Of a stretch of DNA of 64,000 bases, positions 9,859-18,112 are shown one piece after another. The stretch is taken from NCBI GenBank assembly GCA_041583495.1, contig JBFHFS010000007.1, forward strand, positions 1-64,000, given 5' to 3'. This stretch comes from JBFHFS01 sp041583495. Its GTDB lineage: Bacteria > Bacteroidota > Bacteroidia > Bacteroidales > Marinilabiliaceae. Every line of letters starts with the position of its first letter. The first letter of the stretch is position 1. The notes under the pieces were generated by a model. That model was not told the origin of the DNA and ran no database searches. It saw only the letters and a program-made list of their open reading frames with translations. Made by a program: the position numbers and the translations under genes.

Positions 9859-10869
9859 ATGAAAATAGCTATCGTTGGTGCCAGTGGGGCCGTGGGACAA
9901 GAGTTCCTGAACGTTCTGGAGCAAAGGAATTTGCCTCTGGATGAATTGGTATTATTTGGGTCGGCCAGAAGTGCCGGCAAAAAATACACCTTCAAGGGAA
10001 AAGAACTGACCGTAAAAGAGCTCAAACACAACGATGACTTTAAAGGCATCTCCATAGCACTCACCAGTGCAGGTGCAAGTATCTCTAAGGAATTTGAAAA
10101 AACCATCACCAAACATGGTGCGGTGATGATCGATAATTCGAGTGCTTTCCGGATGGATAAAGACGTTCCTTTGGTGGTTCCCGAGGTCAATGCAGAAGAC
10201 TGCGCCTCTATCCCCCGCAATGTTGTTGCCAACCCCAATTGCACAACCATTCAGATGGTGGTAGCACTGAAGGCAATTGAGAACCTCTCGCATATTCGTA
10301 AGGTACACGTATCCACTTATCAGGCAGCCAGTGGTGCCGGAGCCAGTGGGATGGACGAACTGGAAGAGCAGATCAGACAGGTTGCAGAAGGAGAAAAAAC
10401 CACTGTGAAAAAATTCCAGTACCAGCTGGCCATGAACATCATCCCCCAGGTAGATGTATTTACCGATAACGGCTATACCAAGGAGGAGATGAAGATGTAT
10501 AACGAAACGCAAAAAATCATGCATTCCGACGTCCAGGTGAGTGCTACTTGCGTACGTATACCCGTGATGCGGGCCCATTCCGAATCTATATGGCTGGAGA
10601 CCGAGCGTCCCATAAGCCTTCAGGAGGCCCGTGAAGCTTTCGCCCAGGCCGAGGGAGTTGTTTTGATGGATAATCCCCAACAGAGTGAATACCCCATGCC
10701 ACTCTTCCTGGCAGGCAGGGATGAAGTATTTGTTGGACGCATCCGTTCGGATCTGTCCAATCCAAATGGACTAACCTTTTGGACGGTTTCCGATCAGATT
10801 AGAAAAGGGGCAGCCCTCAACGCTGTCCAGATTGCCGAATACATGATTAAAAACAATCTGGTAAAGTAG
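9859..10869 (+). CDS. asd: Aspartate-semialdehyde dehydrogenase
   Basis: A 336-residue enzyme that reduces aspartyl phosphate to aspartate semialdehyde with NADPH, the branch point to lysine/diaminopimelate, threonine and methionine. The Rossmann motif is at the N-terminus (IAIVGASGAVGQEFL), the catalytic cysteine is in NPNCTTIQ (Cys128), the substrate-binding segment is STYQAASGAGASGM, and the C-terminal dimer region follows. The frame can be read from a TTG at 9853, but the ATG at 9859 starts exactly at the Rossmann strand. It is monocistronic, ending before a 12-bp-stem terminator. Confidence 0.97.
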   Translation: MKIAIVGASGAVGQEFLNVLEQRNLPLDELVLFGSARSAGKKYTFKGKELTVKELKHNDDFKGISIALTSAGASISKEFEKTITKHGAVMIDNSSAFRMDKDVPLVVPEVNAEDCASIPRNVVANPNCTTIQMVVALKAIENLSHIRKVHVSTYQAASGAGASGMDELEEQIRQVAEGEKTTVKKFQYQLAMNIIPQVDVFTDNGYTKEEMKMYNETQKIMHSDVQVSATCVRIPVMRAHSESIWLETERPISLQEAREAFAQAEGVVLMDNPQQSEYPMPLFLAGRDEVFVGRIRSDLSNPNGLTFWTVSDQIRKGAALNAVQIAEYMIKNNLVK

Positions 10870-10938
10870 TCCTTAGGAAAACATAGAATTCTCCCCACAA
10901 ATGTGGAGATAGATTTGTCATCCTACCCATAATTTCAT

Positions 10939-10968
10939 CCAAAAGCGCCTACGTAGAGGCGCTTTTGG
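10939..10968. terminator. Bidirectional terminator between asd and a lipoprotein gene
   Basis: A perfect 12-bp stem (CCAAAAGCGCCT with AGGCGCTTTTGG) and a 6-base loop. A/T runs in the stem serve both strands, between two convergent genes. Confidence 0.75.
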
Positions 10969-10979
10969 CATTAATATGG

Positions 10980-11714
10980 TTATTCCTTAACTTTTAACTG
11001 AAAGGCATTTTCAACAGCATTAACCAATAAATTGGCCAATACCTCATTTCCATCGGTCCCATCGGTATTAATCTCGAAGACACCATCTTCATTCCCATCA
11101 TTAACCCCCACGGTTCCAATATTCAAAAGAGATGCCAACAGCTTATCCAGGTTAAAATCAATCACCAAACTCACGTTTTTACCGGAAAGCTCCTCTTCTA
11201 TATCGCCAATAAATTCAATTTCTACAGGATCGGCTCTGTCACTCTTAATCACAATGGGCTTATCATTATAAGTCCCTTTTCCAAAAATAGAATAGCCTTC
11301 CATTTCCAGTTCTTCTTCCCCCTGGTATGGCTCAAAGCTCCACTCTATCCGTCCTAAAATTCCATTTGGGATATCCAAAGTTCCCAGCACTTCTCCTGTG
11401 AAAGACTCTTTTGATAGTAAATCAATCACAAATGGACCCTCAAACAGTTCTGGCTCATAGCTGCTTTCATCTTCCGCCCCATCCTCATTGTCAACGAAGA
11501 AGAATTCAATATGTGACACACTAATCTTGAGGAGCTCCAAAGGTAAGCCTTGCGTGGGATCCTCGGGATCAACAACAAAGGAAGAGGTGGTTTGAAGGCT
11601 CAATGTCACCTCGCTCTGGTCAACGGCTTTTGGCTCTTCATCCTCCTGGTTTGAGCAGCCCAAAAAAAAGATCAAACCCACTATCAAAAGAACGGATGAT
11701 TTCATTTTTTTCAT
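10980..11714 (-). CDS. Acidic lipoprotein, DUF4382-like
   Basis: A 244-residue protein with a lipoprotein signal (hydrophobic residues 7-18, LGC lipobox, Cys20) and an acidic spacer after the cysteine. The body is beta-rich; the KISVSHIEFFFVDNEDG segment and the later GILGRIEWSFEPYQGEEE recall DUF4382-type lipoproteins of Bacteroidota, but the match is by pattern only. Function unknown; it probably sits on the periplasmic or outer face of the outer membrane. It is the only gene before the bidirectional terminator and has nearly 400 bases of upstream non-coding sequence. Confidence 0.65.
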   Translation of the reverse strand: MKKMKSSVLLIVGLIFFLGCSNQEDEEPKAVDQSEVTLSLQTTSSFVVDPEDPTQGLPLELLKISVSHIEFFFVDNEDGAEDESSYEPELFEGPFVIDLLSKESFTGEVLGTLDIPNGILGRIEWSFEPYQGEEELEMEGYSIFGKGTYNDKPIVIKSDRADPVEIEFIGDIEEELSGKNVSLVIDFNLDKLLASLLNIGTVGVNDGNEDGVFEINTDGTDGNEVLANLLVNAVENAFQLKVKE

Positions 11715-12111
11715 GATTTAAGGATTTTAAGGGTGGATATTAAAATGCCTGGTTCTAAAGGCTTCGGCACATATCCTAAACGAATGAAACCCCAAAAAGT
11801 TTACCCGGGGAATTGGATCCGTTTACCATTGAAGAACAATATATTTCTAAATTTCTCCCGTAACATCTCAAGCCCAAAAAAACACAACATTCGCACCTTT
11901 TCCCTGCTGCGATCCGCCTTGAACGGGGCTTTTAGAAAAGAAAAAAATCGGCACCTATACGAAAGGGTGCGTTTTTGGAATAAGATTGAATGGACTAAGT
12001 GCTCATTTCAGGCAATAAGATAGCAGGGCTATCCAAAGAAATTTTCCACTGACGGAGAAATAGATAAACTAAAGGAAGAAATTTAACCCGAGTCAAAAAA
12101 GACGACGATTT
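11715..12111. other. Intergenic region between rsgA and lipoprotein gene
   Basis: About 400 bases with no supported gene. The open frame on the plus strand (11733-12023) has a random-looking product. A weak GCACC/GGTGC hairpin followed by GTTTTT lies at 11951-11975 on the plus strand but follows no gene, so it is not called a terminator. Confidence 0.5.
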
Positions 12112-13041
12112 TTACAGCCGGTACTTCTCGTCCCGATTAAGGAAGATACTAAGATAACTGTTGTAGCGCGAGAGGGCTATTTCCCCATCCTCCACCGCTT
12201 TTTTAACCGCACATCCAGGTTCATGCAGGTGAGTGCAATTATGAAATTGACAATCTTTGGAGAATTTAAAAATCTCTCTGAAATAGTGAAAAAGCTCTTC
12301 CTTTTCAATATTAAAAAGCCCAAACCCTCTTATTCCCGGGGTATCGATGATATAGCCCCCAAAGCCTAAAGGGTGCATCTCCGCAAAAGTGGTGGTATGT
12401 CTCCCGGTTCGATGGGCTTCGGAAATGGCAGCTGTTTTAAGATTCAAAGAAGGCTCCAGACGATTGACAAGAGTACTCTTTCCAACCCCTGAATGACCGG
12501 CCAACAAAGTAACCTTATCCTGCAACAACGCCTTAACCACTTCAAGATTATCTTCCTTCTTAGCCGAAATGGTTAACACATCATAGCCAATGGCCGTGTA
12601 AACACCTACCATGTCGGCCAGTTGTTGCTGGTGGGGCAGGTCGTAGCGGTCGGTTTTATTAAACACCAGAGTAACCGGAATACGGTAGGCTTCAGCAGTG
12701 GCCAAAAACCTATCGATAAAAACAGCCGTGGTAACCGGGTAGTTTATGGTGGCCACCAACACAGCCTGATCGATATTAGCCGCCAGTATCTGTGTCTGCT
12801 TGGAAAGATTGGAGGCCCGCCGAATGATGTAATTACGCCGCTCCTTTATCTCCTCGATGGTTCCCGTAAGGGGGTCTTCTTCACGCTTGAAACAAACGTG
12901 ATCGCCAACAGCTACGGGGCTTGTACTTCTAAGCTCATCCATCCGTAACCGTCCTCTGACTTTACACGATACAGGCTCTCCATCAGCGGGTTTCACAATG
13001 TACCAGCTGCCCGTAGATTTTATAACGACTCCCTCTTCCAA
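12112..13041 (-). CDS. rsgA: Ribosome small-subunit GTPase RsgA (YjeQ)
   Basis: A 309-residue assembly GTPase that acts late in 30S maturation. It has the diagnostic circular permutation of this family: an N-terminal OB-fold (residues 1-75), then G4 (FNKTD) and G5 (SAKK) before G1 (GHSGVGKSTL) and G3 (DTPG), and a C-terminal zinc finger CQFHNCTHLHEPGC. Length is normal. It is transcribed away from the next minus-strand gene, which has its own terminator, so rsgA is probably expressed alone. Confidence 0.97.
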   Translation of the reverse strand: MEEGVVIKSTGSWYIVKPADGEPVSCKVRGRLRMDELRSTSPVAVGDHVCFKREEDPLTGTIEEIKERRNYIIRRASNLSKQTQILAANIDQAVLVATINYPVTTAVFIDRFLATAEAYRIPVTLVFNKTDRYDLPHQQQLADMVGVYTAIGYDVLTISAKKEDNLEVVKALLQDKVTLLAGHSGVGKSTLVNRLEPSLNLKTAAISEAHRTGRHTTTFAEMHPLGFGGYIIDTPGIRGFGLFNIEKEELFHYFREIFKFSKDCQFHNCTHLHEPGCAVKKAVEDGEIALSRYNSYLSIFLNRDEKYRL

Positions 13042-13151
13042 TTGCGATTGCTTTCCCCAAAAATAAGGATTTGTTTGTTCCCTTCATAGAGCCATCCAAA
13101 AATATTCGAAAAAACCCTTCTGAAGAGTCCCGCTAAATACCACTTTAACCC

Positions 13152-13186
13152 AAAAAAGCCCGGGATTTAATTAAATCACCGGGCTT
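13152..13186 (-). terminator. Terminator of the Lys/Cys-rich peptide gene
   Basis: On the minus strand an 8-bp GC-rich stem (AAGCCCGG with CCGGGCTT) extended by an A/T stem is followed by a run of six T, 27 bases after the stop codon of the 70-residue gene. Confidence 0.75.
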
Positions 13187-13212
13187 CAGATTATTCAATA
13201 AGAGAGAAAGAC

Positions 13213-13425
13213 TTATTTAGTCTCTTTCTTTTCCTCTTTTTTGTCGCAGGCTTTCTTCTCTCCACAAGCCTTTTTCTTTTCGCAACAAGGCTTTTTCTTC
13301 TCGTCGCAGGATTTCTGCTCAGTCTTCTGTGGTTCCTGGTTCATGGCTTCAGAAACAACGGGAGTAGTCAATGCCAGTGCAAAAACAAACAAAAACGATA
13401 ATGCTAATTTCCTTTTCATACTCAT
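13213..13425 (-). CDS. Secreted Lys/Cys-rich mini-protein
   Basis: A 70-residue protein: a signal peptide (residues 4-26, ending near VVSEA) and a mature part of about 42 residues in which Lys, Glu and Cys account for most positions. Five cysteines occur in a quasi-repeat: CDEKKKPC, CEKKKAC, GEKKAC. This may be metal-binding or cell-wall-binding, but I recognise no family and assign no function. It has its own strong terminator and an upstream TATACTTG close to the phylum promoter element, so it looks like an independently transcribed, possibly abundant, product. The start could be either Met of MSMKRK. Confidence 0.7.
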   Translation of the reverse strand: MSMKRKLALSFLFVFALALTTPVVSEAMNQEPQKTEQKSCDEKKKPCCEKKKACGEKKACDKKEEKKETK

Positions 13426-13934
13426 TTTAATTTAGGTTAAAAAAGTCCGAATTATATCTGCAAGTATAGAACAATTCTAAATACCGTGAAACTATCCGAG
13501 CGTTAATTTAAGTTAATTGTTTCGCTTAATCCCTTTCGGACCCCCGATTTCGCGGAACCAAAACAAGGGTGTGCAGCTCCATTTAAAGAGTTCTGCCCAA
13601 CGAGCGTTGCCCCTGCTATTCAATACGTTGCCCCACCGGATGTTCCACCTCTAAAAGGCTGGCCAACGGAGTTATTAAACCCCGGGAGGAGTTGGTTGAA
13701 AAAAACCTCAAAAACTAAGAAAATAAGAAATGGCCTATGGGGGGAATTAAGTCCGCCCCGAAAACCCTGGATTTTAAATTTTCGATGGCAGAAGAGGCTT
13801 TCACCAAATAGGGATCCCTCTCATTTTTGTGGAAAAAAAACCTTCATTTATGGAAAAAAAATGCCATTTTTGTTTAAAATTCTATTATTTGCAACATCGG
13901 TAGCAAAAATGATGATAAATATTATTTGGGAAAC
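13426..13934. other. Long intergenic region
   Basis: About 500 bases without a supported gene between two divergent units. A frame of 80 codons at 13696-13938 overlaps the next start and looks like chance. No clear promoter pair was found, although the divergent arrangement means both must lie here. Confidence 0.5.
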
Positions 13935-16796
13935 ATGACACACCAACAGCAAATCCCGTTTCAATTCTGTTTTTCTACCCTATTGATTCTGTTGCTATTA
14001 CTGGCTCTGCCTACTCCTGGAGCTGCTCAAAAACGTTACAATCGTCTCTTCTACAAAGCCCTGGTTGCCTCCGATGAAAAGGATTACGAAACGGCGATCA
14101 ACTTATACCGGGAAATTCTGGAACATTCACCAGACCATGTTGATGCACTCACCCAGCTGGGCATTTGCCTGGTAAGCAACAACGAACCCCCCGATTCGGC
14201 CCTCACCCTCTTTTACAAGGCCCTCTCGATCATCCCGGAACGGGACCATTTTTCCGATTTTGGCGTCGACTTGCAATTAACCATTGCCCGAACCTATAAA
14301 CTAGCCGAAAAGCCTGATTCGGCACTGGCCATCCTCACCCAATTAGCCAGGAAGGTTTCGAACAGGTCGCTCAAGAAAGAGTTGCAGGAAGAGATCTCTC
14401 AAGCCAGAAACTACGCGGTTTTATTAAACAACCCGGTCCCTTTGGAAATCAAAAACCTGGGGCATGAGCTGAACTCGAAATACGACGACCACAGTCCCCT
14501 GGTCTCATTCTCGGGAAACCGGATTCTTTTCACTTCCCGAAGACCCTCCGATAAGGATCGTATGCTTTACGACGGACAGCATGCCGAGAAGGTTTACATG
14601 TCCGAATTCGATGGCTCCAATTGGAAGTCACCAACGTTACTGGCCGATCTTTCGACCCGCAACAAACATGAATCCATACTCTCCATCTCCCCCGATTACA
14701 ACCAACTGTTTCTGTTCAAGAACGACAAAGGCAATAAGAGCCTCTATACCAGCAAACGGGTTAACGATAAATGGACCGAACCCGAGAAACTCCCTGCCCC
14801 CATCAACTCCGACTGGGACGAAACCCATGCCTGCCTGTCGGCCGATAGGAGCACCCTCTTCTTTACCAGCACCCGCCCCGGAGGAATGGGTGGACTGGAT
14901 ATCTACATGATCAAGAAGAATGAATTTGGGAAATGGGGGAAACCGCGTAATGCAGGCCCCAACATCAACTCCGACAAGGACGAAGAGACCCCCATGTTAC
15001 ATCCCGACGGACGCACGCTCTATTTCTCATCGGAAGGACACAACACCATTGGCCGCTTCGACATCTTTTACAGCCAGATGTTGCCCGACAGCACCTGGAC
15101 CCTGCCGGCCAATATGGGTTATCCGATCAACACGCCCGATGATGATTTTTTCTTTGTCCCCTCGCTCGACAAGAGCCGGGCGTATTATGCCTCCTACCGG
15201 TTTAAAAACAGCGCCGGCCGCTCAGATCTTTATGAGGTAGAGTTCGACTCGACTTACGTAGGCTCCCTGGCCGTGGTGGAAGGAACCATCCGAAACGAAT
15301 TCAACCTTCCAACCGAGCAAATCCGGATTCTGGTGGCACGAAACAGCGATAATCAGCAAGTGGGGGATTACCGACCCGACCCGGCTACAGGGAAATACAT
15401 GCTCTTTCTCGAATCGGGTCACAGCTATACCCTTAGAGAAGCTACCCCCTACGCGATAACCGACAGCAGCATCCTCAACATCTCAGAAAAACTCGCCTAC
15501 GACAGCATCAAACAGGTGCTGATGGTTCAGGATTCACGCATGATTGCCCCGCTAAAGCCTAAATTCCGTAGCAATATCGACACCCGATCGCTGGCATCCA
15601 TCACCCAAAAAGATAAAGAAGAACAAAAAGAAGAGGTGCCCGCCGAAGTCATGACCCTTTCGGAAGAGGGTAAGATAGAAGAGATCGTGGTACTGGAAGA
15701 CTACCAAAGAAAGGCAACCTCCGCGACTAAAGAGGAAAAACCTACAGAGACCCTGGCCATTGTTACACCACCTGAAGAGATCCCGGAGAAGAAGGCCCCG
15801 GAGGCGGAAGTCGCCAAAGTTACAACGCCCCGGGCAACCCAAAGATACACCGTTCAAATACTGGCTCTTAACAAATACCCCGTAGCTCAAAAAGGTTACT
15901 TTGAAGGGCTCGACAAGGAGTTAATTGCCTCCTACCGAGGCACCGACAGGTACCTCAGATACGTCATCCGGCAGTTCGACTCCTTCGCGGAGGCCATTGC
16001 CTACCGCAGCGAAATCCAGCAATCGGGCCGCTTCTCCGATGCCTTTATCCGCCAATGGTCCCAATTAAAGGCCCTGTCGATCGATTCAATTCCCGAGGGG
16101 ACACCCCTGGAACCTGCCGGAAGGGTTAATACGACACCAGAGCAAGAGAAGGCCAAAGAGTCCTTGAAGGAGACCAACAGAACCGGGGAAGACTCACCTG
16201 AGGCTTCCCAACAAGACTGGAAATACATCGTCCAGGTTCTGGCCCTCAACAAATACCCAATGCCCCAGGAAAACTACCTGGAGGGGCTGGAACAGGAGAA
16301 AATAGACTCTTTGCAGGGGAGCGATGGTTTCTTAAGATACTTTACGCGGGAGTTCAATTCCCTTTCGGAAGCCATTGACTACCGCAATAAAATTCAGGAA
16401 TCGGGTCGTTTTTCAGATGCCTTTATTCGTCGTTACTCCGACCTGAAAAAACTGTCGACCGAAACACCCCGGGAGCAGGACAAACAACCTGGCGAAAAAG
16501 CCAAAGAAAAAGTTAAAACAGAGAAAGCTCAACCCACTGCCTATAAATACACCGTACAGATATTGGCACTGAATAAGGACCCCGAACCCCGGGAGAGTTT
16601 CTTTGAGGGGCTGGATCAGAAGCAAATAACTTCGTACAAAGGAGAGGATGGCTATTGGAGATACATCATCCGGCAGTTCGATACCTACGCCGAGGCGATA
16701 GCCTTCCAAAGAGAGATCCAGGAATCAGGCCGGTTTATGGATGCCTTTATCCGACGGTATTCTAACCTGGATGAGCTATCAACGAATGAGGAATAA
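13935..16796 (+). CDS. PorE-like TPR / PD40 propeller protein with three SPOR repeats
   Basis: A 953-residue envelope protein. After a signal peptide come TPR-type helices (about residues 30-150; DYETAINLYREIL), a PD40/WD40-like propeller (about 180-450; repeated blades with LFFTSTRPGGMGGLD and LYFSSEGHN), and a carboxypeptidase-regulatory-like beta domain (about 455-530). A charged linker follows, then three SPOR-like repeats at about 638-715, 764-841 and 872-949, each starting Y-x-V-Q-[IV]-L-A-L-N-K and containing SGRF-x-DAFIR. TPR-PD40-CRD is the layout of PorE of the type IX secretion system, where OmpA normally follows; SPOR also binds peptidoglycan. An ATG at 13935 is preferred over an upstream TTG. 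Role inferred: anchor linking outer envelope to peptidoglycan. Confidence 0.85.
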   Translation: MTHQQQIPFQFCFSTLLILLLLLALPTPGAAQKRYNRLFYKALVASDEKDYETAINLYREILEHSPDHVDALTQLGICLVSNNEPPDSALTLFYKALSIIPERDHFSDFGVDLQLTIARTYKLAEKPDSALAILTQLARKVSNRSLKKELQEEISQARNYAVLLNNPVPLEIKNLGHELNSKYDDHSPLVSFSGNRILFTSRRPSDKDRMLYDGQHAEKVYMSEFDGSNWKSPTLLADLSTRNKHESILSISPDYNQLFLFKNDKGNKSLYTSKRVNDKWTEPEKLPAPINSDWDETHACLSADRSTLFFTSTRPGGMGGLDIYMIKKNEFGKWGKPRNAGPNINSDKDEETPMLHPDGRTLYFSSEGHNTIGRFDIFYSQMLPDSTWTLPANMGYPINTPDDDFFFVPSLDKSRAYYASYRFKNSAGRSDLYEVEFDSTYVGSLAVVEGTIRNEFNLPTEQIRILVARNSDNQQVGDYRPDPATGKYMLFLESGHSYTLREATPYAITDSSILNISEKLAYDSIKQVLMVQDSRMIAPLKPKFRSNIDTRSLASITQKDKEEQKEEVPAEVMTLSEEGKIEEIVVLEDYQRKATSATKEEKPTETLAIVTPPEEIPEKKAPEAEVAKVTTPRATQRYTVQILALNKYPVAQKGYFEGLDKELIASYRGTDRYLRYVIRQFDSFAEAIAYRSEIQQSGRFSDAFIRQWSQLKALSIDSIPEGTPLEPAGRVNTTPEQEKAKESLKETNRTGEDSPEASQQDWKYIVQVLALNKYPMPQENYLEGLEQEKIDSLQGSDGFLRYFTREFNSLSEAIDYRNKIQESGRFSDAFIRRYSDLKKLSTETPREQDKQPGEKAKEKVKTEKAQPTAYKYTVQILALNKDPEPRESFFEGLDQKQITSYKGEDGYWRYIIRQFDTYAEAIAFQREIQESGRFMDAFIRRYSNLDELSTNEE

Positions 16797-16930
16797 CCCC
16801 GGGCAATGACCTGAACCTCATCAATACCACGGCTGGCAGGAATTCCTTCAACCCAATTACCGGGGGGCTTTAAAGGGCAAATAACCTTATCTTATTTTCG
16901 GGAGGAAAACTTCGCCAAAAATAACCTGCA

Positions 16931-17686
16931 TTATTTTCGGGAGCGCGAGGAGCCCTTCTCTTTATTTTTCACAAAAATCAATTTACCCCGGCTTTTGGAG
17001 CTCTCCCGTTGTTCAATATCAAACTTGCCGATCGATTTTATTAACGGGGTTAATTTTGGAAAACCGTAGTTTCTCGGATCAAAGTTAGGTTGTTTCTTCT
17101 GCAGCAAACTCCCCACATCGCCCAGAAAAGCCCATCCATCGTCATCCGAGAGATCGGTAATGGTGGTCTCAATAAGCTTAATTTCCCTGGCAGTTATTTT
17201 ATCAACCGAGTCTTTGGAAAGATCTTTTTCATTTTCCGACTCTTTTTCCTTGGTTGAACTCTTCAATACCTCGATATAAACAAATTTGTCGCAGGCCACG
17301 ATGAATGGATTGGGTGTTTTTTTCTCCCCAATTCCAATCACCTGCATCCCGGCCTCTCTCAACCGGGTAGCCAACCGGGTAAAATCACTGTCACTCGAAA
17401 CCAGACAAAACCCATTAACTTTTTCCGAATAGAGAATATCCATGGCATCGATAATCATGGCCGAATCGGTGGCATTTTTCCCGGTGGTATAGCCATATTG
17501 CTGAATGGGGGTAATCGCGTTCTCAAGCAGCAAGTTCTTCCATTTCGACAAATTGGGTTTGGTCCAGTCGCCATAAATCCTTTTAATGGTTGGATTTCCG
17601 TATTTGGCAATCTCTTCCATCATCTCCTTAACTTTGGCTGATGGTATGTTATCCCCGTCGATAAGGACGGCAAGGTTTAAGTTCAT
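16931..17686 (-). CDS. NYN domain protein with C-terminal LOTUS/OST-HTH
   Basis: A 251-residue cytosolic protein. Residues 3-145 form a NYN (PIN-like) nuclease fold with the acidic residues expected for metal binding: LIDGDNIP (Asp9, Asp11), TDSAMIIDAMD and SSDSDFTRLA. Residues ~170-240 form a LOTUS/OST-HTH winged helix (WAFLGDVGSLLQKK, YGFPKLTPLIKSIGKF). The family is linked with RNA handling; ribonuclease activity is likely but unproven here. Bacterial members of this NYN_1-LOTUS type usually stand alone, as this one does. The last codons and following bases are duplicated about 39 bases downstream. Confidence 0.9.
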   Translation of the reverse strand: MNLNLAVLIDGDNIPSAKVKEMMEEIAKYGNPTIKRIYGDWTKPNLSKWKNLLLENAITPIQQYGYTTGKNATDSAMIIDAMDILYSEKVNGFCLVSSDSDFTRLATRLREAGMQVIGIGEKKTPNPFIVACDKFVYIEVLKSSTKEKESENEKDLSKDSVDKITAREIKLIETTITDLSDDDGWAFLGDVGSLLQKKQPNFDPRNYGFPKLTPLIKSIGKFDIEQRESSKSRGKLIFVKNKEKGSSRSRK

Positions 17687-18112
17687 AATTCATTATTTTA
17701 GGATTCTTTCGCCTGATAATCGGCAGACAACAGGCGGTTTTATACTACCGCCATTGCCGTTTATGAACAACGGCATCAATCTGTTATTGCCGGGATTCAT
17801 TGTCATAAGAAAGAAGATTAAAAGGAGCTGCTTTTGCCCCCTTCCTCAAAAGTAATCATTTTTAAATTATGGTTTTACTCTTCACAGACCAAACAACCAC
17901 AAAAGAATCTCCCCCGTATTGTTAAATGGAGGACTGAGGATAAAAAAGCGAAAAGCTTGCGTATGTAATTTTAACCCAAAGCCGTCCTATTCACCTACCA
18001 GGCCCTTAGGCCATGACTCCGGAAAAAAGGGCCGGGGATTGATGTGCTCTTCGACTCACAGAAATTAAAAGTCAAATAAGTATCTTTACAACCTTAACTT
18101 CGAAAGCCTGAT
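17687..18112. promoter_or_regulatory. Divergent intergenic region with two adjacent hairpins
   Basis: About 425 bases between the NYN gene and the double ABC ATPase gene, transcribed apart. Two neighbouring inverted repeats lie near the NYN start: GGCGGT/ACCGCC (17733-17752) and TGCCGTT/AACGGCA (17755-17775). A TATCTTTA at 18081-18088 is one base off the -7 element of Bacteroidota and could serve the ABC gene, but no TTTG lies at the correct distance. Confidence 0.35.

Noticed and set aside
9952..10680. 242-codon minus-strand frame over asd
   Set aside because: Complete overlap with asd, no recognisable motif.
11951..11980. Hairpin plus GTTTTT as a terminator or small RNA end
   Set aside because: No gene or promoter precedes it on the plus strand; stem only five pairs.
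13696..13938. 80-codon frame before the SPOR protein
   Set aside because: Overlaps the next start by a few bases and has a random basic composition with no signal or family match.
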